Shown: in pieces, positions 30,964-40,608 of the stretch | How positions within the stretch are numbered: position 1 is the first letter of the stretch | How the letters are laid out: every line of letters begins with the position of its first letter | Source of the DNA: an uncultured SAR86 cluster bacterium | Lineage (GTDB): Bacteria; Pseudomonadota; Gammaproteobacteria; Magnimaribacterales; AG-339-G14 | Length of the DNA stretch: 64,000 nt | Direction of reading: 5' to 3' | Assembly: GCA_902562135.1 (NCBI GenBank) | Contig: CACESE010000006.1 | Coordinates: 1 to 64,000, forward strand | Notes under the pieces: model-generated | Told to the model about the DNA's origin: nothing | What the model saw: only the letters and a program-made list of their open reading frames with translations | The model's database searches: none | Translations under genes and position numbers: made by a program

Positions 30964-31689
30964 TTGAAACATTCAAGGTTCTCATCTAAGGCTATACTTT
31001 TACATTCAGCTAATTTTAAAGAAACTAGTTTAATTGGAACTTTTTTTACAGATACATACGGTCTAATTAAATTAGTCGTAAAGGGAGCAAAAGCAAAAAA
31101 AAGTAGATTTTCAAACATAAAAGTTCCTGGAGCTGTTTTTGAAATAGAATTTGGCGGAAGAGGAGAATTAAAAAATCTTTATACATCTGAAATTATCGAC
31201 TCTGTAGTTATAGATGAATCTAATTTAAAAATTCATCTTTACTTGCATGAAATAATAATTAGAACCTTAGAATTGGAAGCGCCAGTAAAACCAATTTTTG
31301 AAAGTCTATTAACTATACTCAAAGAAATAGAAAAGATAAGTGATGCATCTCAAAAGGAGATTAAATTGAGACAATTTGAATTTCAATTGATTTCAGAGTT
31401 GGGTTACGAGTTTAGTCTATTAAATGATTGCAATGGAAAAATGATTAAAAAAGATTCTTTTTACGAATTTATTCCAAATCAAGGCTTAAGAGAAACCAAA
31501 GAAACTAGTGAAATTAGTCGTTTGAACGTTTCTAAGGGAAGTTCAATCTTAAAATTTAGTGAGGGAGCTTTTGAAAATGATCAGTCAAAAAAATTTATTA
31601 AATATATAATGAGATCTTCGTTGGATACAATATCGACAAAACCTTTAAATTCTTCAAGATTTTTTAGATTAAAAAAAGATGCAAATTAA
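30964..31689 (+). CDS. recO: DNA repair protein RecO
   Basis: TTG start; SSKAILLHSANFKETSLIGTFFTDTYGLIKLVVKGAKAKKSR; position after era. Confidence 0.83.
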   Translation: MKHSRFSSKAILLHSANFKETSLIGTFFTDTYGLIKLVVKGAKAKKSRFSNIKVPGAVFEIEFGGRGELKNLYTSEIIDSVVIDESNLKIHLYLHEIIIRTLELEAPVKPIFESLLTILKEIEKISDASQKEIKLRQFEFQLISELGYEFSLLNDCNGKMIKKDSFYEFIPNQGLRETKETSEISRLNVSKGSSILKFSEGAFENDQSKKFIKYIMRSSLDTISTKPLNSSRFFRLKKDAN

Positions 31690-32065
31690 AAATGGAATAG
31701 ACCTGATAGAAATAAGCAGGATAAAAAAATCTTATGATACTTTTGGAGATAGATTACTTAATAGAATTTATGACAAATCAGAAATAAATGTTTTTTTAAA
31801 AAAAAGTTTAGTTGCTAAAGCTCCATTCCTTGCTAAGAACTTTGCAGCTAAGGAGGCAGTATCAAAAGTTTTAGGCACTGGTTTTACAAAAGGAATAAGG
31901 CCTAAAGATATTGTTATCAAAAGAAAGTATGGTGGCCCAGAAGTTGAGTTAAAAGGTAAAGCTGCAACATTTGCAAAAGAAATTGGTTTAAAACATATCA
32001 GTCTCAGTTTGACCGATACGAATTACAACGCTGCTGCGGTGGCAACAGGAATTTTTGAAGCGTGA
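31679..32065 (+). CDS. acpS: Holo-[acyl-carrier-protein] synthase
   Basis: GIDLIEISRIKK and FAAKEAVSKVLGTGF motifs. Confidence 0.92.
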   Translation: MQIKNGIDLIEISRIKKSYDTFGDRLLNRIYDKSEINVFLKKSLVAKAPFLAKNFAAKEAVSKVLGTGFTKGIRPKDIVIKRKYGGPEVELKGKAATFAKEIGLKHISLSLTDTNYNAAAVATGIFEA

Positions 32066-32706
32066 AGTTAATATTACTAGGACCGCCTGGTGCGGGAAAA
32101 GGAACTCAAGCCGAGTTAATCTCAAAAAAATTAAACATTCCTCATATTTCAACTGGCGATATTCTTAGAGAATCTATAAGGAATAATACTTCGCTTGGCG
32201 AGCAAGCAAAAAAAATTATGGATCAAGGTAATTTGGTATCTGATGAGATAATTCTCGGCATTATAAAGGAGAGAGTGTCTTTGAGAGATTGTAAAGATGG
32301 GTTTTTATTTGACGGATTCCCAAGGACTATTGGACAAGCCGATGGTTTAAAAAAATTAAATATTGATATTAATTTAGTTATCGAAATCAGTCTTCCTGAA
32401 GAAACTATCATTTCAAGAATGTCAGGAAGACGTATACATCCTCCTTCTGGAAGAAGTTATCACATAAAATTTAACCCTCCAAAGATTGATGGGAAAGACG
32501 ACGAAACCGGTCAGGATTTAATACAAAGAGATGATGACAAGCCTGAAACTGTTCTTGCAAGATTAGAAGTTTATAAAAAACAAACTGACCCTTTAATCGA
32601 CTATTATCTAAATCTTCAAAAAAATTCAGATCTCAAGTTTATTAAAATCAATGGAGCCAACTCACCCCAAGAAGTGAGTGAAGAAATCTTTAGAAGCTTT
32701 GAGTAA
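32062..32706 (+). CDS. adk: Adenylate kinase
   Basis: LLGPPGAGKGTQAELI, FDGFPRT, SGRRIHPPSGRSYH; GTG start. Confidence 0.97.
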   Translation: MKLILLGPPGAGKGTQAELISKKLNIPHISTGDILRESIRNNTSLGEQAKKIMDQGNLVSDEIILGIIKERVSLRDCKDGFLFDGFPRTIGQADGLKKLNIDINLVIEISLPEETIISRMSGRRIHPPSGRSYHIKFNPPKIDGKDDETGQDLIQRDDDKPETVLARLEVYKKQTDPLIDYYLNLQKNSDLKFIKINGANSPQEVSEEIFRSFE

Positions 32707-33376
32707 ATTTAAAAATATTTTAGCGATTGAAACTTCCGGACTTTATTGTTCAGTAGCTTTAAAATCAAATGGATTGATAACGCAAAAGGCGACTAAAGAA
32801 GCAAATAAACATGGGCAAGTAATATTAGATTTTATAGAAGATTTGTTAACTAAATCTAATGTTAATAAAGCGGATATAGATTTAATTGCTGTGAGTAATG
32901 GTCCAGGATCATTTACAGGATTAAGAATAGGTTGTTCAGTTGCTCAAGGTCTAGCTTTTGCTAACAATATTCCACTCTTACCAATCTCAAGTTTAGCGAA
33001 TTTAGCCTTTCAAGCTAATTGCGAATTTAAAAAAAGTAATATTTTTGTAATAACAAACGCACACATGAAAGAACTTTATATTGGCCACTATGAATTTTAT
33101 AAAGATCAAATCAAAATACTAAAAAAAGAAAGCTTGATTAATCTTGAAGAACTTTCTGACCACATAGATGAAAATTCTAAAGAGACAATTTATGTAGGCG
33201 ATGGGGTTGGCTTTTTAAGTAAAATTTCAAAAACAAATATATATGAAAATTTATATTCTCAAGCCAACAATATGTTCGGATTAATTAAAATTGCTTTAAT
33301 AGATAAAAATTTTTATCTAGCTGAAGAGTTATCTCCAAATTACCTATCGGGCGAAGATCATTGGCAAAAAAGTTAA
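32678..33376 (+). CDS. tsaB: tRNA threonylcarbamoyladenosine biosynthesis protein TsaB
   Basis: ILAIETSGLYCSVAL and SNGPGSFTGLRIG motifs; 5' start uncertain (overlaps adk). Confidence 0.93.
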   Translation: MKKSLEALSKFKNILAIETSGLYCSVALKSNGLITQKATKEANKHGQVILDFIEDLLTKSNVNKADIDLIAVSNGPGSFTGLRIGCSVAQGLAFANNIPLLPISSLANLAFQANCEFKKSNIFVITNAHMKELYIGHYEFYKDQIKILKKESLINLEELSDHIDENSKETIYVGDGVGFLSKISKTNIYENLYSQANNMFGLIKIALIDKNFYLAEELSPNYLSGEDHWQKS

Positions 33377-33377
33377 T

Positions 33378-34145
33378 TTGATGGATATTTTAAGTATTTT
33401 TATTCTATCCTTGCTTCAAGGATTTACTGAATTTTTACCTGTATCTAGCTCAGCTCATTTAATTCTTTTCTCAGAGCTTTTTGGGAACTCTAATCAGGAT
33501 ATTACTGTTGATGTTTTTGCTCACTTTGGAACCTTGCTAGCAGTAATTTGGTATTTTAGAGAGGAACTTAAAAGAGTTATTAAAACCTATAAATTTTACG
33601 AAATAAATAATCTTGGTAATTGTTTGATATTCAGTACCTTGCCGATATTATTTGTTGGATTTATCTCTAGAGACTTCATTGAAGCTAGTCTCAGAACCCA
33701 AAATGTAATTATTTTTTCGATGATATTTTTTGGAGTTCTTTTACTAATTTTTGAATACTTTAAAGGAAAAAAGACTTTGAATGACCTCAATTGGAAAGAT
33801 TCAATTATCATTGGATTTTTTCAAGTACTTGCTCTAATACCAGGTGCTTCAAGATCAGCGGTAGTAATCATGGGCGCTATGTATTTAGGCTATCGAGCTA
33901 GAGACGCTCTTAAAGTAAGCTTTTTACTTGCGGTCCCAACTTTAGCAATGATTTTTCTTGGAGAAAATATCATTTTGGGATTTAGATACAATATTAATTT
34001 TTTTGAGCTAATATCTGTAACTTTCTTTTCTTTTTTGACTGCTTTATTAACCATTCATTTTTTTCTTAATTTGATTGATAGAATAGGGCTAATGCCATTT
34101 GTGATTTATAGATTTATCTTGGCAGGTATATTATTTTTTATTTAA
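33378..34145 (+). CDS. uppP: Undecaprenyl-diphosphatase
   Basis: LLQGFTEFLPVSSSAHLIL and PGASRSAVVIMGAMYLGY motifs. Confidence 0.95.
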   Translation: MMDILSIFILSLLQGFTEFLPVSSSAHLILFSELFGNSNQDITVDVFAHFGTLLAVIWYFREELKRVIKTYKFYEINNLGNCLIFSTLPILFVGFISRDFIEASLRTQNVIIFSMIFFGVLLLIFEYFKGKKTLNDLNWKDSIIIGFFQVLALIPGASRSAVVIMGAMYLGYRARDALKVSFLLAVPTLAMIFLGENIILGFRYNINFFELISVTFFSFLTALLTIHFFLNLIDRIGLMPFVIYRFILAGILFFI

Positions 34146-34997
34146 AAAAGTTCTAAGACTCTGATTAGTGAGATTAAGATAAATTTTGTAAATAGAAGAA
34201 ATAATTTTCAAGGGGATTGGCAAAGAAGTTTCTTTTAGAAAGTTTTTATTTTTTTTAAGTTCCTCGAACCATTTGTAAAGATTGGGATAATTTTTCTTGA
34301 AAGAAAACCCTACGGTCTCAAGTCTTCTCAGATAAACAAACCAGGCAATATCAACAATGGTTATATGTTCTGATATTATAAATTTGTTCTCTGATAATTT
34401 TTTATCAATTTTAGTAAGTTTTTTTTTGAATACATTAATTGAATTAAGAACAGATTCTTCAGTAACTCCATTGTTTTCTATAAAATTTTTATGATATTCA
34501 AGTTGCATATTTTTTTCTTTATCTTCTAAACCTTCAACAAAATTCGAAGCGCTTTCAAAATTCTTTATGTCTTTGTCTTTTTTCTTCATTAAGAAAGTAG
34601 GAGCTACAAATTTCATTGTGAGATTTCTCAAGTCAAAATGAATTTCATTTTCTTCTTCGAGAAATTCTTTAATCTTTTCATTTAAATTTTCGGGCCATAA
34701 GAAATTCGATTGAAACTTTTTATCCAAATGTTGAATTATGTCATTACTTTCTATGTAAACTTCTCCATTGTCTACAAGGACCGGCACAACACCCCTTGGA
34801 TTAATACCTAAAAACCATTTAGTAAAATTGTCACCTTTGACTAAGTCTATGTGATAACTTTTCCAATCTATTTTTTTTTCATTTAAAAAAATTCTTAACT
34901 TTTGAGAACAACTGGACCCTTGAAAATGAAGGATATTTATTCCATGCCAATTTTTTACTTCATCAGTTGTTACATCAGTTTCTAAAAGTTTAACCAT
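34131..34997 (-). CDS. Glutathione S-transferase family protein
   Basis: N-terminal thioredoxin-fold (FQGSSCSQKLRIFLNEKKIDW, GVVPVLVDNGEVYIESNDIIQHLD), C-terminal helical domain. Confidence 0.85.
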   Translation of the reverse strand: MVKLLETDVTTDEVKNWHGINILHFQGSSCSQKLRIFLNEKKIDWKSYHIDLVKGDNFTKWFLGINPRGVVPVLVDNGEVYIESNDIIQHLDKKFQSNFLWPENLNEKIKEFLEEENEIHFDLRNLTMKFVAPTFLMKKKDKDIKNFESASNFVEGLEDKEKNMQLEYHKNFIENNGVTEESVLNSINVFKKKLTKIDKKLSENKFIISEHITIVDIAWFVYLRRLETVGFSFKKNYPNLYKWFEELKKNKNFLKETSLPIPLKIISSIYKIYLNLTNQSLRTFLNKK

Positions 34998-35035
34998 AAT
35001 TAATGTTTGTAAAGAATATATTAATATAGATAATC

Positions 35036-35767
35036 ATGAAATCTATTCAAGAACCTTTTGTGTCTTATCTCTCTGAAAAATCTAGAAAAAAAGCTGAAAC
35101 TTTTTCTAAGAAGCATGGCTTGTTCTTGCAATCTCCCAGGGAGGTAAGAAAATTTCATAACGATAAACTCATAATTTGGATAGGTCAGGAAGATACATAC
35201 TTGCAAGATCTTTCAATAAAGAATTCAAAACCGTTCAGTTTAAATTTTAGTAAGCATCAAAGCAGAAACAATAATAAAAATCTCCTACAAAGGTGTTTTT
35301 CTAAGTTCGATACTAGTTTTTCGGTCTACGATCTTACTGCTGGATTTTGTTTAGATTCTTTTTTGATAAGCGAGCTCGGATTTAAAGTTAAAGCTTACGA
35401 GAAAGAATCATGGCTTTGTGAATTTACAAAAGAAAAATTGAAAGATCAAAAAATATTCAACATAAAAATAAAAAATAAGAACTCTTTAGATGTTATGGGT
35501 GAAATTGAAAATAAATCTATTATTTATCTCGACCCTATGTTCGGCGTCGACAATAAAGCATTTGCAAAAAAAGAGATGCATTTTTTGAGAAAATCTCTTA
35601 ATGATGATCCAGATAAGGTAATCAACGCTTCTTTAGAATCTAAAGCGTGCTTGATAGTTGTTAAAAGGCATAAAGTAGATAAATTTAAAATAAAAAATAA
35701 TCCTTCATTTGAGCTTCAGGGGAAAGTTGTCAGTTTTCAAGTTTATGATAGAAGAGAAAAATTATAA
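35036..35767 (+). CDS. rsmJ: Class I SAM-dependent methyltransferase, RsmJ-like (16S rRNA m2G1516)
   Basis: VYDLTAGFCLDSFLISELGFKVKAYEKE and IIYLDPMF motifs. Confidence 0.72.
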   Translation: MKSIQEPFVSYLSEKSRKKAETFSKKHGLFLQSPREVRKFHNDKLIIWIGQEDTYLQDLSIKNSKPFSLNFSKHQSRNNNKNLLQRCFSKFDTSFSVYDLTAGFCLDSFLISELGFKVKAYEKESWLCEFTKEKLKDQKIFNIKIKNKNSLDVMGEIENKSIIYLDPMFGVDNKAFAKKEMHFLRKSLNDDPDKVINASLESKACLIVVKRHKVDKFKIKNNPSFELQGKVVSFQVYDRREKL

Positions 35768-36256
35768 CCATCGTCTTGTTTTTGAAGAATAATCCTGCCA
35801 ATCCTCCTTAAAAATTTTGGATAATTTGTTTTCTTCATGTTTTATCCAAGTAAAGTTAATTATTAAAAAGAAAACAGCTGCAACCATTAAAGAAGATAAT
35901 GATTGGAGAGAAAGTGCTGTTCCTAATAGAATCAAAAGCATGCCTAAATAAGTTGGGTTTCTCGAAATTCTAAAAGGCCCATCCACTACTAACTTTATAG
36001 GTTCGCCATCAGGTATAAATGTAGTTTCCATTTTTGAAAGTTTTTTCAAGGAAATGTAAACCAATATGATTCCTAGCAAAACGACAAAAATTCCAAAAAA
36101 GATGCTTAAATTCAAGAGTACTGGATAAGTAAAATAAAGAACAGATTGAACGATTAGTGCAGATAATAAAATAACAGGTGGGTATGTAATTTTCATATTT
36201 AAATTATATAAAATTTTTTTAATCGGCTGGAAGACTTTCCAACCAAAGAGATGCAA
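35762..36256 (-). CDS. Isoprenylcysteine carboxyl methyltransferase-family membrane protein
   Basis: Multi-TM; VDGPFRISRNPTYLGMLLILLG and HEENKLSKIFKEDWQDYSSKTRRW motifs. Confidence 0.85.
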   Translation of the reverse strand: MHLFGWKVFQPIKKILYNLNMKITYPPVILLSALIVQSVLYFTYPVLLNLSIFFGIFVVLLGIILVYISLKKLSKMETTFIPDGEPIKLVVDGPFRISRNPTYLGMLLILLGTALSLQSLSSLMVAAVFFLIINFTWIKHEENKLSKIFKEDWQDYSSKTRRWL

Positions 36257-38300
36257 GCATTCCCGCTACGTCCCTCTTATTTTCTGACCACGAAATTTCA
36301 TCATTTGAATTAATCTTTAATAAATTAATCTCTTCAAGATCATCAAGAATTTTGCACATTCGTTCTTCCGCGTTGCTTAAGGAAAGGTCTATAAAGAAAT
36401 CTTTTTTTATTTGAGGAAAAATTTCTATAAAGTCATTAATTAGATCATTTTTTTTAATTTTTTTTCTAGATTTATACATTACATAAGCCTGTAAAATTAA
36501 AAGATGTAAGATATTATTTTTATAAAACTCCATAAGGTTTTTTTCATTTTTACTTATTTCTAAAGTTTTGGGCATATCTGATTTATAAAATTTTAATTTT
36601 TTTATTTTTTCTATTATTTCGCTTGATGAGATATTCGGTAGTTTTATTAATTCTGAATATTTAGAAATTTCTATTACTTTCCTTAGAACATCGAGGCGAA
36701 AGACGAGTCTTTCTTTATCAATTTCTTTGTCAGAAATATCACAAATGCTTGCAGCAAACAAACCTGAAGAAGTCACCACGGTTGCCTTATTTATATTGGT
36801 CATGATTTTACTTCCAAGTAGGGGGGTGACTTCAAAAAGCCATGATTTTTTGTCAGTATCTTCACTTAAATCTATGGTATCTTTTTGCCAATTTGGTGCG
36901 TGCTTATCAAGAAAAGATTTTAGGTCTACAGGCTCTCCAAATTGAAGATATGCATTGCCTAAGTAACCTCTAAAATCACTTATAGTAGATAAAATTGAAG
37001 TTAAGTTTTCTTTTTTCTTTTTTTGTCCTTTAGCTTCTTTCAAATGTGATTTGCCTTCTAAAACTTTTTCATAGCTAATGGATATTGGTAAAAACTTTAC
37101 ATCTCTATCATCCATATCTTGAAAAGATTTGATAATCATAGAGATTATTCCCGGTCGCGGCGGAAGTAATCTACCAGTTCTTGTTCTTCCTCCTTCAGGA
37201 AAGAATTCTATTGAATACCCTCTTTGAAAAAGTTTTCTCAAATGTTCAAAAAAAACTTTAGAATACAATTTGTTCGGTCCAAATGATCTTCTCATAAAGA
37301 AAGCGCCCCCATTTCTTAGAATTCTTCCTAGAAAGGGCAGGTTAAGGTTTTTACCTGCAACAATTTGAGGGAGCATTAAATTATTTGTGTAGAGTTCATA
37401 AGATAAAGCGAGATAATCGATATGACTTCTATGCGAGGGTGTATAAATTAAAGAATTTCCAACTGCTAAATTATTGATTTTTTCTATGCCTATGATTTCA
37501 AGTCCATCATAACGATTGTTCCAAAACCAATTTAATGCCTTGTCATAAAGGTAAATAACAGGATAGGAAATATCCGAACAAATTTCCAAAGCATATTTAT
37601 AAGCCTTTCTTTTTTGAATATTTTCTAACCTTGCAGATCCTTTTGACGTGACCTTTATTTCTTGTTTAACTGAAGATGAGTTAAGAATTGCATGTATGAG
37701 CGTTCTTTTATTGGAAATGTCTGGACCGATCTTCGCTTGTCTGTTTTTTCTAAACCTAGCTCTCAAAAGTCTATCTGTTTTTAAAACTAAATGATCAGAA
37801 CTTCTCTTTTGAGTAAATATTTCTTCTGTTTCTAGGGGCTTATGAAAAAAAACACTTGTTTGCCTTCCATTGAAAATAACTTTTAGAAAGTTTCTTAAAA
37901 AAGACCCTGCTTCCCAAGAATCTCTGAAGATTAACTTTACCCAGTGATCTTGTCTGTCAGGTGCCTTGCCCCAAAAAACGTCCACAGGGATGATTATTTT
38001 GTCTTTACTTTTGGAGTCTCTAGCGAGCTCATGCAATTCTCTCGGGCTTCTTCTTCTTGGCTTTTGCCATGGAAAAAGTCTTTTAGCTCCTTTAAGTTGA
38101 AAGAAATTTTTTTTATTTCTTTTTGGTAGAGAAAAATTGTTTCGTTTAGCAGTTTTTATTAAAGCGTTCAGATCAAAGGAAGACCCTGTAGAAAGAGCGT
38201 ATACAACTTTTCTAGACTGGACAAGGCGTTTCACTTCCTCTGTCTCGAACTCAGCATCAGGGTTTATTAGAAAATTCAGCATCTTCTTTAAAATTACCAA
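36219..38300 (-). CDS. plsB: Glycerol-3-phosphate 1-O-acyltransferase
   Basis: YTPSHRSHIDYLALSYELY, GAFFMRRSFG, FFPEGGRTRTGRLLPPRPG acyltransferase motifs. Confidence 0.93.
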   Translation of the reverse strand: MVILKKMLNFLINPDAEFETEEVKRLVQSRKVVYALSTGSSFDLNALIKTAKRNNFSLPKRNKKNFFQLKGAKRLFPWQKPRRRSPRELHELARDSKSKDKIIIPVDVFWGKAPDRQDHWVKLIFRDSWEAGSFLRNFLKVIFNGRQTSVFFHKPLETEEIFTQKRSSDHLVLKTDRLLRARFRKNRQAKIGPDISNKRTLIHAILNSSSVKQEIKVTSKGSARLENIQKRKAYKYALEICSDISYPVIYLYDKALNWFWNNRYDGLEIIGIEKINNLAVGNSLIYTPSHRSHIDYLALSYELYTNNLMLPQIVAGKNLNLPFLGRILRNGGAFFMRRSFGPNKLYSKVFFEHLRKLFQRGYSIEFFPEGGRTRTGRLLPPRPGIISMIIKSFQDMDDRDVKFLPISISYEKVLEGKSHLKEAKGQKKKKENLTSILSTISDFRGYLGNAYLQFGEPVDLKSFLDKHAPNWQKDTIDLSEDTDKKSWLFEVTPLLGSKIMTNINKATVVTSSGLFAASICDISDKEIDKERLVFRLDVLRKVIEISKYSELIKLPNISSSEIIEKIKKLKFYKSDMPKTLEISKNEKNLMEFYKNNILHLLILQAYVMYKSRKKIKKNDLINDFIEIFPQIKKDFFIDLSLSNAEERMCKILDDLEEINLLKINSNDEISWSENKRDVAGMLASLWLESLPAD

Positions 38301-38378
38301 TTGGTGGTATTATCCACAAAAATTTAGTCTATTTAACATTGAAATCCATGTAGTATATGAATTTTACAATTTAATTTA

Positions 38379-38464
38379 GCCGAAGTGGCGGAATTGGTAG
38401 ACGCGCTCGATTCAAAATCGAGTGCCCAAAAGGCGTGAGAGTTCGAGTCTCTCCTTCGGTACCA
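38379..38464 (+). tRNA. tRNA-Leu (CAA)
   Basis: Acceptor GCCGAAG/CTTCGGT, anticodon stem CTCGA-TTCAAAA-TCGAG (CAA), long variable arm, GTTCGAGTC T-loop, encoded CCA. Confidence 0.95.
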
Positions 38465-38473
38465 GAGAAAATT

Positions 38474-38785
38474 ATGAACGAAATACAATTAATTACTGCC
38501 CAATCCTCTTCTTTTTTAGGCCCTCAATTAATTTTGATAGGTGGATTTTTTCTTTTTATCTATTTTCTTATCATTAGACCACAAAACAAAAGAATGAAAG
38601 CTCAGAAAGAGATGATAGAAAATTTATCTGTAGGAGATGAAATTGTTATATCCGGAGGAATCGTGGGATCAATTTTAAAAATTTCTGAAAACTTTCTAAC
38701 CATTAGAGCAAATAATTCAGAATTAATTATTCAAAGGTCAGCCGTAAGCAGCGTCCTTCCAAAGGGAACAATCAAATCTTTATAA
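38474..38785 (+). CDS. yajC: Preprotein translocase subunit YajC
   Basis: FFLFIYFLIIRPQNKRMKAQKEMIENLSVGDEIVISGGIVG; true start at ATG 38474 (the 38435 start lies in the tRNA). Confidence 0.93.
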   Translation: MNEIQLITAQSSSFLGPQLILIGGFFLFIYFLIIRPQNKRMKAQKEMIENLSVGDEIVISGGIVGSILKISENFLTIRANNSELIIQRSAVSSVLPKGTIKSL

Positions 38786-38789
38786 GGTA

Positions 38790-40604
38790 GTGAGATTTCA
38801 GTTTTCGAAAATTTTATTTGTTTTATTGGTTTTAACAATAGGCATAATTTTTTCACTGCCAAATATATTTCCACCAGATCCATCTGTACAAATAACTACT
38901 TCAAGTGTAGGAGATGGATTCTCAGAAAGATTTGTTGAGGATTTAGAAAATAAAACTCGAATTACAGACATTCAGAACTTAGTTTTCGAGAAAAATGATA
39001 AATCTATACTAATAAGAACAAAAAGTTATCAAGATCAAATCAAACTAAAAGATTTTCTTCAAAAAGAGCTAGATGAAAATTTTGTGGTAGCTTTAAATTT
39101 GGCTGCCAATACGCCAAATTGGCTCAAGTCTTTAAATGCAAAACCAATGAAATTAGGGCTTGATTTAAGAGGGGGTGTAAATTTCCTTATGGAAGTTGAC
39201 ACAGATTTACTAATAGAAACAAAACTTGAATCGACAGCTTCCGTTTTGAGAAATTCTTTGAGAGACGCAAGAATAAAAGTTAATTCGATCAATGTTGAAA
39301 GAAACAAAATAGTTTTAAATTTGAGCGATGAAGAAAAACTAGAAAATTTCAATAAAATTGTCTCAGATATAGGAATATTGGATGTAAGTTTTTCTCAAAA
39401 TTTAAACTATGAGCTCTCGTTTTCTGATCAAGAAATTGAAGATACTATCGAATATGCTGTTCTTCAAAATTTGACTACACTAAGGAATAGAGTTAATGAA
39501 TTGGGGGTTTCTGAGCCCGTAGTTCAAAGGGAAGGAGAAAAAAGAATATCAGTTCAATTGCCGGGCATTCAAGATACTGCTGAAGCAAAAAAAATAATTG
39601 GTAAAACGGCAAATTTGGAGTTTCGTTTAGAAGCAAAAAATAATTCGTTAGCTTCCAGAGTAGAAACTTTTCCATATCGTGGCTTAAATACAAAATTAGA
39701 AAAAAAAATAATTATTTCTGGAGATCGAGTCTCTGATGCAAGTGTTGGTTTCGATGAAAATGGATTCCCTCAGGTTAACATCTCTCTAGACTCAGATGGC
39801 GGAGCTCAAATGCATAGAGCTACTCGAAACAATGTAGGCGTAAGAATGGCCGTTTTATTTGTTGAAAAAAAAATTAGATCATTAAATGATAACGGAGCAA
39901 CCTCAATCAAAAACTATTACGATAAAAAAATTATAAGTCTTGCGACCATTCAATCTGCTCTTGCAAATCAATTTAGGATAACTGGATTGGACTCTCCTGC
40001 AGAGGCTTCTGAGTTGGCTTTGCTTCTGAGAGCTGGAGCGCTCGCAGCGCCTATGAACTTTGTTGAAGAGGGGACCATAGGACCATCACTCGGAGCTGAC
40101 AATATAAGGCTAGGTATAAATTCTTTAATTTTAGGTCTTTCATTAGTACTAATATTTATGGTGTTTTATTACAAAGGGTTTGGTTTAATTGCAAATCTAG
40201 CTGTCCTTTTAAATCTAGTTTTAATTGCTTCAGTAATGTCAATTTTATCAGCAACCTTAACCCTACCTGGCATTGCCGGAATAGTTCTAACCATTGGTAT
40301 GGCGGTAGACGCAAACGTACTTATTTTTTCCAGAATACGAGAAGAATTACAAAGAAATTTAAAACCTTTAGAAGCTATTACATCGGGATATGATAGAGCA
40401 TTTATTACAATTGTAGATGCAAACTTAACAACCTTAATTGTTGCTTTAATTTTATATATTGTTGGAACAGGCCCTATTCAGGGCTTTGCAATTACTCTTT
40501 CAGTTGGAATTTTAACTTCAATGTTTACTGCGATCTTATTTACCAGAATGCTTGTTTTTTTTGTTTATGGCAGAAGACGTAATGTAGAAAAAATTTGGAT
40601 ATAG
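38790..40604 (+). CDS. secD: Protein translocase subunit SecD
   Basis: LGLDLRGGVNFLMEVD, GIVLTIGMAVDANVLIF motifs; yajC-secD-secF order; GTG start. Confidence 0.96.
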   Translation: MRFQFSKILFVLLVLTIGIIFSLPNIFPPDPSVQITTSSVGDGFSERFVEDLENKTRITDIQNLVFEKNDKSILIRTKSYQDQIKLKDFLQKELDENFVVALNLAANTPNWLKSLNAKPMKLGLDLRGGVNFLMEVDTDLLIETKLESTASVLRNSLRDARIKVNSINVERNKIVLNLSDEEKLENFNKIVSDIGILDVSFSQNLNYELSFSDQEIEDTIEYAVLQNLTTLRNRVNELGVSEPVVQREGEKRISVQLPGIQDTAEAKKIIGKTANLEFRLEAKNNSLASRVETFPYRGLNTKLEKKIIISGDRVSDASVGFDENGFPQVNISLDSDGGAQMHRATRNNVGVRMAVLFVEKKIRSLNDNGATSIKNYYDKKIISLATIQSALANQFRITGLDSPAEASELALLLRAGALAAPMNFVEEGTIGPSLGADNIRLGINSLILGLSLVLIFMVFYYKGFGLIANLAVLLNLVLIASVMSILSATLTLPGIAGIVLTIGMAVDANVLIFSRIREELQRNLKPLEAITSGYDRAFITIVDANLTTLIVALILYIVGTGPIQGFAITLSVGILTSMFTAILFTRMLVFFVYGRRRNVEKIWI

Positions 40605-40608
40605 ATTT

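Noticed and set aside
38435-38473. Upstream-extended start of the yajC ORF
   Set aside because: Extension overlaps the 3' half of tRNA-Leu; ATG at 38474 is a better start.
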